A stretch of DNA of 7,765 nucleotides. Source: Actinomycetes bacterium (GTDB lineage: Bacteria > Actinomycetota > Coriobacteriia > Anaerosomatales > Anaerosomataceae). Below, one piece after another: positions 4,997 to 7,765 of this stretch. Numbering within the stretch: the first letter of the stretch is position 1; the number at the start of each line of letters is the position of its first letter. The notes under the pieces are model-generated. The model saw nothing but the letters and a program-made list of their open reading frames with translations. It was not told the DNA's origin and ran no database searches. The position numbers and the translations under genes were made by a program. The DNA lies in the NCBI GenBank assembly GCA_022839745.1, contig JALHJB010000036.1, forward strand, positions 1 through 7,765, read 5' to 3'.

Positions 4997-5034
4997 CTTA
5001 TCGTACGATAAGCCGTGCGCTCCTATCGTGCGAA
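4997..5034 (+). promoter_or_regulatory. Palindromic operator upstream of the molybdate/sulfate transporter
   Basis: CTTATCGTACGATAAG (4997-5012) is a perfect 16-bp palindrome. A degenerate second copy begins with TATCGT at 5024 (TATCGT-GCGA), 25 bp downstream of the first TATCGT. A possible -10, TACGAT (5004-5009), lies inside the palindrome, which would start a transcript about 30 nt before the GTG at 5045; no good -35 is visible. The layout suggests repression by a dimeric regulator. It does not clearly match the E. coli ModE site. The half-site TATCGT/ACGATA is the same as in the ars operator, but here the halves abut. Confidence 0.6.
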
Positions 5035-5044
5035 GGGTGGGTCA

Positions 5045-6175
5045 GTGACCGAGACGGCCAGACGGCCGATCAGGCTGAACATGCACGAGTTCGCGGGCTC
5101 GTTGGGCGACTTCGGCACGCTGCTTCCGCTTGCTATCGGCTACATCGCCGTGTGCGGACTCGATCCCGCCGGCTTCCTGGTGATGATGGGGCTCGCGAAC
5201 ATCGTGACCGGCCTCGTCTACCGTCTCCCCATGCCCATCGAGCCGATGAAGGCATTGGCGGTCGTTGCCATCGCACAGCACTGGTCACCGTCGATGGTGC
5301 ACGCGTCTGGTCTGAGCATGGGGATCGTGTGGCTGCTGCTTGCCAGCACCGGGGTGATCACATGGATCGCCCGCAAGACGCCCACGCCGGTCGTGATGGG
5401 GATCCAGGTGACCCTCGGCATCATGCTTGCCACCGAGGCGCTGCGCCTCAGCGCGAGCTCGTGGCTGTTGGCCGCACTCGGCATTCTGATCGTGCTCACG
5501 CTGCGGAGGAACAAGTACGCGCCGGCGTCCATCGTGCTGATGGCCCTCGGCATCGGCATCATGCTCTTCTCCGGCGGTTTCGAGGACCTGGCGCCGGTGG
5601 GGTTCAGGCTTCCCACGATCGCGAGCTTCACCATCGCCGAGATGTGGGACTCTCTCCTGCGCGCGGGTTTCGCGCAGGTGCCGCTCACTGCTGCCAACGC
5701 GGTCATAGCCACTTCGGCTCTGATCACGTCGTACTGGCCCGAAGAGAAGGTCACGCCGCGCGCGCTGGCGTACAGCCACGGTGTGATGAACGTCGTGGCG
5801 CCGGTCTTTGGCGGCATGCCCATGTGCCACGGGGCCGGTGGTCTGGCAGGTCAGTACTTCTATGGAGCACGCAGCGCGGGCGCCAACCTCATCGAAGGCG
5901 CCATCGAGGTCGCGCTCGGCCTGTTCTTTGCCGGCTCGATCGCGGGCGTGTTCTCCGCGTTCCCGTCGGCGATCGTCGGCGCGATGATGTTCATGGTGGG
6001 TATCGAACTGGTGAAGTTCGTCCGTCACGTGAAGGTCGGTCCGGACCTGATCACGCTCGCGGCAACGGTCGCCCTCGCGCTGTTGTCCAACATGGCGGTG
6101 GGCTTTCTCGTGGGCGCGGTCGTTCACCTGCTCGTCGGCCGCCGCACCGATACCGCAGGACTCCCGCGAGCGTGA
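5045..6175 (+). CDS. MOT1-family molybdate/sulfate transporter
   Basis: A 376-residue polytopic membrane protein of the prokaryotic MOT1-like family (related to SulP sulfate permeases), expected to import molybdate or possibly sulfate. Visible signatures are GSLGDFGTLLPLAIGY (18-33), PMPIEPMKA (62-70), QVPLTAANAV (211-220) and the glycine-rich FGGMPMCHGAGGLAGQ (255-270). GDFGTLLP near the start and QVPLTAANAV in the second half look like equivalent positions of the inverted repeats. Ten or so hydrophobic segments are seen and the length is normal for the family. GTG at 5045 is chosen because AAGGGTGGG lies three bases upstream. The alternative GTG at 5015 has no ribosome binding site and would add ten residues starting just after the operator palindrome. 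Molybdate versus sulfate cannot be decided from sequence alone. No molybdenum-cofactor genes are adjacent. The gene appears to be single. Confidence 0.88.
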   Translation: MTETARRPIRLNMHEFAGSLGDFGTLLPLAIGYIAVCGLDPAGFLVMMGLANIVTGLVYRLPMPIEPMKALAVVAIAQHWSPSMVHASGLSMGIVWLLLASTGVITWIARKTPTPVVMGIQVTLGIMLATEALRLSASSWLLAALGILIVLTLRRNKYAPASIVLMALGIGIMLFSGGFEDLAPVGFRLPTIASFTIAEMWDSLLRAGFAQVPLTAANAVIATSALITSYWPEEKVTPRALAYSHGVMNVVAPVFGGMPMCHGAGGLAGQYFYGARSAGANLIEGAIEVALGLFFAGSIAGVFSAFPSAIVGAMMFMVGIELVKFVRHVKVGPDLITLAATVALALLSNMAVGFLVGAVVHLLVGRRTDTAGLPRA

Positions 6176-6182
6176 CTCGCGG
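6164..6182 (+). terminator. Weak stem-loop at the end of the transporter gene
   Basis: CCGCGAG (6164-6170) pairs perfectly with CTCGCGG (6176-6182) around a CGTGA loop that contains most of the stop codon region. No U-run follows, so intrinsic termination would be inefficient. It may simply protect the 3' end of the transcript. Confidence 0.3.
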
Positions 6183-6304
6183 CGGAAGTGGGGAGCTGGT
6201 GCTCGCCACGCTCCGTCACGTGCGGCAGCCCTGGCGTCACTTTGTAGCAGATGATGCAAATAGGCGGCACGGCACGGATACCCGAAGCGGCATCTCGAGG
6301 GTAA

Positions 6305-6523
6305 GGGACAGGCTCATGGCTCGAGTCCGAGGAGAGCCGTCGGCACCTCATGACGGCGGTTCCGATGCCGCTCAACAGATTCGCCGAGCCGGTAGTCGTG
6401 GCCGAACTCATGATCTGGCTCACCAGCCCCGGGAACACCCACGTCACGGGTCAGACCGTCTACGTCAACAATGGAGCCGATGTGGCGATGCGTGGTGAGA
6501 ACATCTGGGACCTGGCGGACTGA
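6305..6523 (+). pseudogene. C-terminal remnant of a short-chain dehydrogenase/reductase
   Basis: The frame from 6305 to the TGA at 6521-6523 reads as the last 72 residues of a classical SDR oxidoreductase. It has the pre-C-terminal block PMPLNRFAEP followed by VVVAELMIWLTSP, then the family's NTHVTGQTVYVNNGADV strand, where functional SDRs usually have VDGG, and ends RGENIWDLAD. The NAD(P)-binding TGxxxGxG motif and the YxxxK catalytic site are absent. A stop (TAA, 6302-6304) closes the frame upstream, and no SDR-like peptide is found in any frame between 6176 and 6304. An ATG at 6350 or 6365 could start a short peptide, but no ribosome binding site is evident. This is best read as a gene remnant left after a deletion or rearrangement. 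Codon bias is still like its neighbours, suggesting recent decay. Confidence 0.8.
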
Positions 6524-6784
6524 CATCGCACCGGGCCGGACATGTGAGCCGACCTCATACGCACAGTGCTTGCTGGCCCATCATGTTCGCCCGTTCGCCG
6601 GGTTGTTCAGAGTCATCCGAGGATACTGCCGGAAACCGGGTAGACAGTACTCAAGGTCGGTGCATCTGATGCCGACGCATAGAGCAGAGAGATGTGTTGC
6701 ACCACGTGCGGCAGGTCTCTTCGCATCAACCAACGAGAGAGGGGGCTTCAGAGCAGTTTGTACTTCCTTGAGCGAAGTGATGTA
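6524..6784 (+). other. Non-coding stretch between the SDR remnant and the CWB2 gene
   Basis: I see no supportable gene here. Short open frames exist (for example 6471-6794 and 6692-6889), but they lack family-like sequence, a ribosome binding site or sustained G/C third positions. The right-hand part from about 6720 becomes AT-richer and purine-rich (GAGAGAGGGGG near 6735-6745). No repeat array, tRNA or insertion-sequence ends are visible. It may be eroded coding sequence continuous with the SDR remnant, or the upstream control region of the CWB2 gene. Confidence 0.5.
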
Positions 6785-6813
6785 TTTCTCCTGAAGAATC
6801 GCTATCTTATATT
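6785..6813 (+). promoter_or_regulatory. Candidate promoter of the CWB2 gene
   Basis: TATATT (6808-6813) is a good -10 in the most AT-rich part of the window. The hexamer 17 bp upstream, TTTCTC (6785-6790), is a weak -35. An alternative -10, TATCTT, lies at 6803-6808. The predicted transcript start near 6820 gives a leader of about 59 nt. Confidence 0.45.
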
Positions 6814-6825
6814 AGGAACCATGGT

Positions 6826-6849
6826 GGTGAACTGCGTCTGCAGTTCGCT
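6826..6849 (+). promoter_or_regulatory. Stem-loop at the 5' end of the CWB2 transcript
   Basis: GAACTGC (6829-6835) pairs perfectly with GCAGTTC (6840-6846) around a GTCT loop, and three further pairs including wobbles extend it to 6826-6849. It would sit a few bases from the predicted transcript start and has no U-run after it. A role in mRNA stability or as a binding site is inference. Confidence 0.45.
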
Positions 6850-6878
6850 GCCTGTCGTCGAGAGTAGGGAGGTACGGT

Positions 6879-7765
6879 ATGCGAACTAGAGTAGGGCCGT
6901 TTCGACGCGCCGCTTTGGTCGGGGCGCTCGTAACGGGGTTGGTCTTCGCGCTGGGTGCGACAGCATTCGCCGCGCAGGTGCCAGTTCTGCCATCCACGAT
7001 CACACCAACAGTGATGGCAGTCGCACAGACCGGCCCGGTTGCGGTACCCGTCCAGGGCGCCAACCGCGTCGCGACAGCCATAGAGGCGTCGAAGCTCTTC
7101 GGCTCGGCCGACACCCTCGCCGGCGCTGTCGACGGACCGATCCTGCTCACGCTCGGCGCGACCATCGAACCCGCCGTCCTTGCAGAGATCGACCGCCTCG
7201 GCGCGACGGATGTCTACATCCTCGGTGGCACCGGCGTCGTCCCGGCAGCCGTCGAGACCGCACTGAAAGGCGAGGGCCTGAACGTCACGCGCCTTGCCGG
7301 TGCCAACCGCTACGCCACCGCCAAGCTCGTCGCCGACAAGACGATCTCGATCCTCGGCGGCGGCTACGCAGGCGGCGCGTTCGCCGCCACCGGCCTGGAC
7401 TACGCCGACGCGCTTGCCGCTGCCCCGGTCATGTACGCCAAGGGCATGCCGCTCGTGCTCGTCGACGGCGCAGGCTCCTTCACGCTGTCGGCCGGCATGA
7501 CCAAAGTCGACATCCTCGGCGGCACCGGTGCCGTCCCGGCCTCTGTCCAGACCGCGCTCGGCGCCAAGTTCGGCACCCGCGTCGCAGGCGCCGGCCGCTA
7601 CGAGACCGCCGTCGCCGTCGCCACCTACGGTGTCGGCAAGGGCATGAGCTGGAACAACCTGGGCATCGCGACCGGCGAGGGCTTCGCCGACGCGCTGTGC
7701 GCAGGCCCGCTCCTGGGCTCGAAGAACTCGGTCATGCTCATGACCCAGGGCACCACGCTCACCTC
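6879..7765 (+). CDS. Secreted protein with cell-wall-binding (CWB2) repeats, 3' end outside window
   Basis: The first 295 residues of a secreted surface protein; the gene runs off the right edge. A Sec signal peptide is clear: basic start MRTRVGPFRR, hydrophobic core (11-28) and a likely AFA cleavage site after residue 31. After a short linker, successive CWB2-type (PF04122-like) repeats appear. They are marked by GANRVATAIEAS (60-71), LAGANRYATAKLVAD (139-153) and AGAGRYETAVAVAT (236-249). Between them are ILGGTGVVPAAVETAL (114-129) and ILGGTGAVPASVQTAL (212-227), and the segments ATGLDYADALAAAP and ATGEGFADALCAGP. These modules bind anionic cell-wall polymers non-covalently in Gram-positive bacteria. 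They usually anchor a second functional domain, which here would lie either beyond the window or be absent. ATG at 6879 is preceded by AGGGAGG six bases away. The codon choice is strongly C-ending, consistent with high expression. Confidence 0.92.
   Translation, partial: MRTRVGPFRRAALVGALVTGLVFALGATAFAAQVPVLPSTITPTVMAVAQTGPVAVPVQGANRVATAIEASKLFGSADTLAGAVDGPILLTLGATIEPAVLAEIDRLGATDVYILGGTGVVPAAVETALKGEGLNVTRLAGANRYATAKLVADKTISILGGGYAGGAFAATGLDYADALAAAPVMYAKGMPLVLVDGAGSFTLSAGMTKVDILGGTGAVPASVQTALGAKFGTRVAGAGRYETAVAVATYGVGKGMSWNNLGIATGEGFADALCAGPLLGSKNSVMLMTQGTTLT

Noticed and set aside
4990..6498. Long plus-strand open frame overlapping the MOT1 transporter
   Set aside because: Its product is an arginine/histidine-rich artefact of GC-rich sequence; the membrane protein in the other frame has clear family motifs.
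6524..6878. Cyclic-di-GMP or other riboswitch upstream of the surface protein
   Set aside because: The conserved GEMM core (such as the GGACGCAAAGCC-like segment) was not found; only a simple hairpin is visible.
6692..6889. 65-codon ORF beginning MCCTTCGRS
   Set aside because: It overlaps the CWB2 start and promoter region, lacks a ribosome binding site and coding bias, and resembles nothing known.

Overview
The window is GC-rich bacterial DNA. Coding regions have third codon positions dominated by G/C, with several GTG starts and strong purine-rich ribosome binding sites. A lipoprotein-type NrfA, a secreted protein with cell-wall-binding (CWB2) repeats and no outer-membrane gene point to a Gram-positive, anaerobic or facultative actinobacterium, perhaps of the Coriobacteriia type. 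That taxonomic guess rests on gene content only.

Layout. Bases 1-257 hold the tail of an unrecognised gene, an extended -10 promoter and a highly structured leader. They lead into a cold-shock protein gene (258-461), whose terminator lies inside the 3' end of a convergent, unrecognised 104-residue ORF (476-790, minus). From 848 to 3116 is a compact arsenic-resistance operon: a promoter with a palindromic operator over its -10, then arsR, an Acr3 arsenite efflux permease (4-bp overlap with arsR), a calcineurin-like metallophosphoesterase (1-bp gap) and a strong terminator. Convergent to it is nrfA (3141-4637, minus), a pentaheme ammonia-forming nitrite reductase with a lipoprotein signal and no nrfH beside it. 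Upstream of nrfA, in the opposite orientation, is tRNA-Phe(GAA) (4820-4895) with its own promoter and terminator. Next come a palindromic operator and an MOT1-type molybdate/sulfate transporter (5045-6175), a decayed C-terminal fragment of a short-chain dehydrogenase (6305-6523), an AT-richer non-coding stretch, and the start of a secreted CWB2-repeat protein that runs off the window's end (6879-7765).

How it works together. The ars genes form one regulon for sensing and exporting arsenite, with a phosphoesterase of unknown role. NrfA reduces nitrite to ammonium outside the membrane. The transporter would supply molybdate (or sulfate); a link to molybdoenzymes of nitrogen or arsenic respiration is speculation. 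I found no clearly new multi-gene system. The points most worth a second look are the phosphoesterase inside the ars operon, the apparently calcium-free lipoprotein NrfA without NrfH, the hairpin-rich cold-shock leader, and palindromic operators that share a TATCGT/ACGATA half-site in front of two unrelated transporter units.
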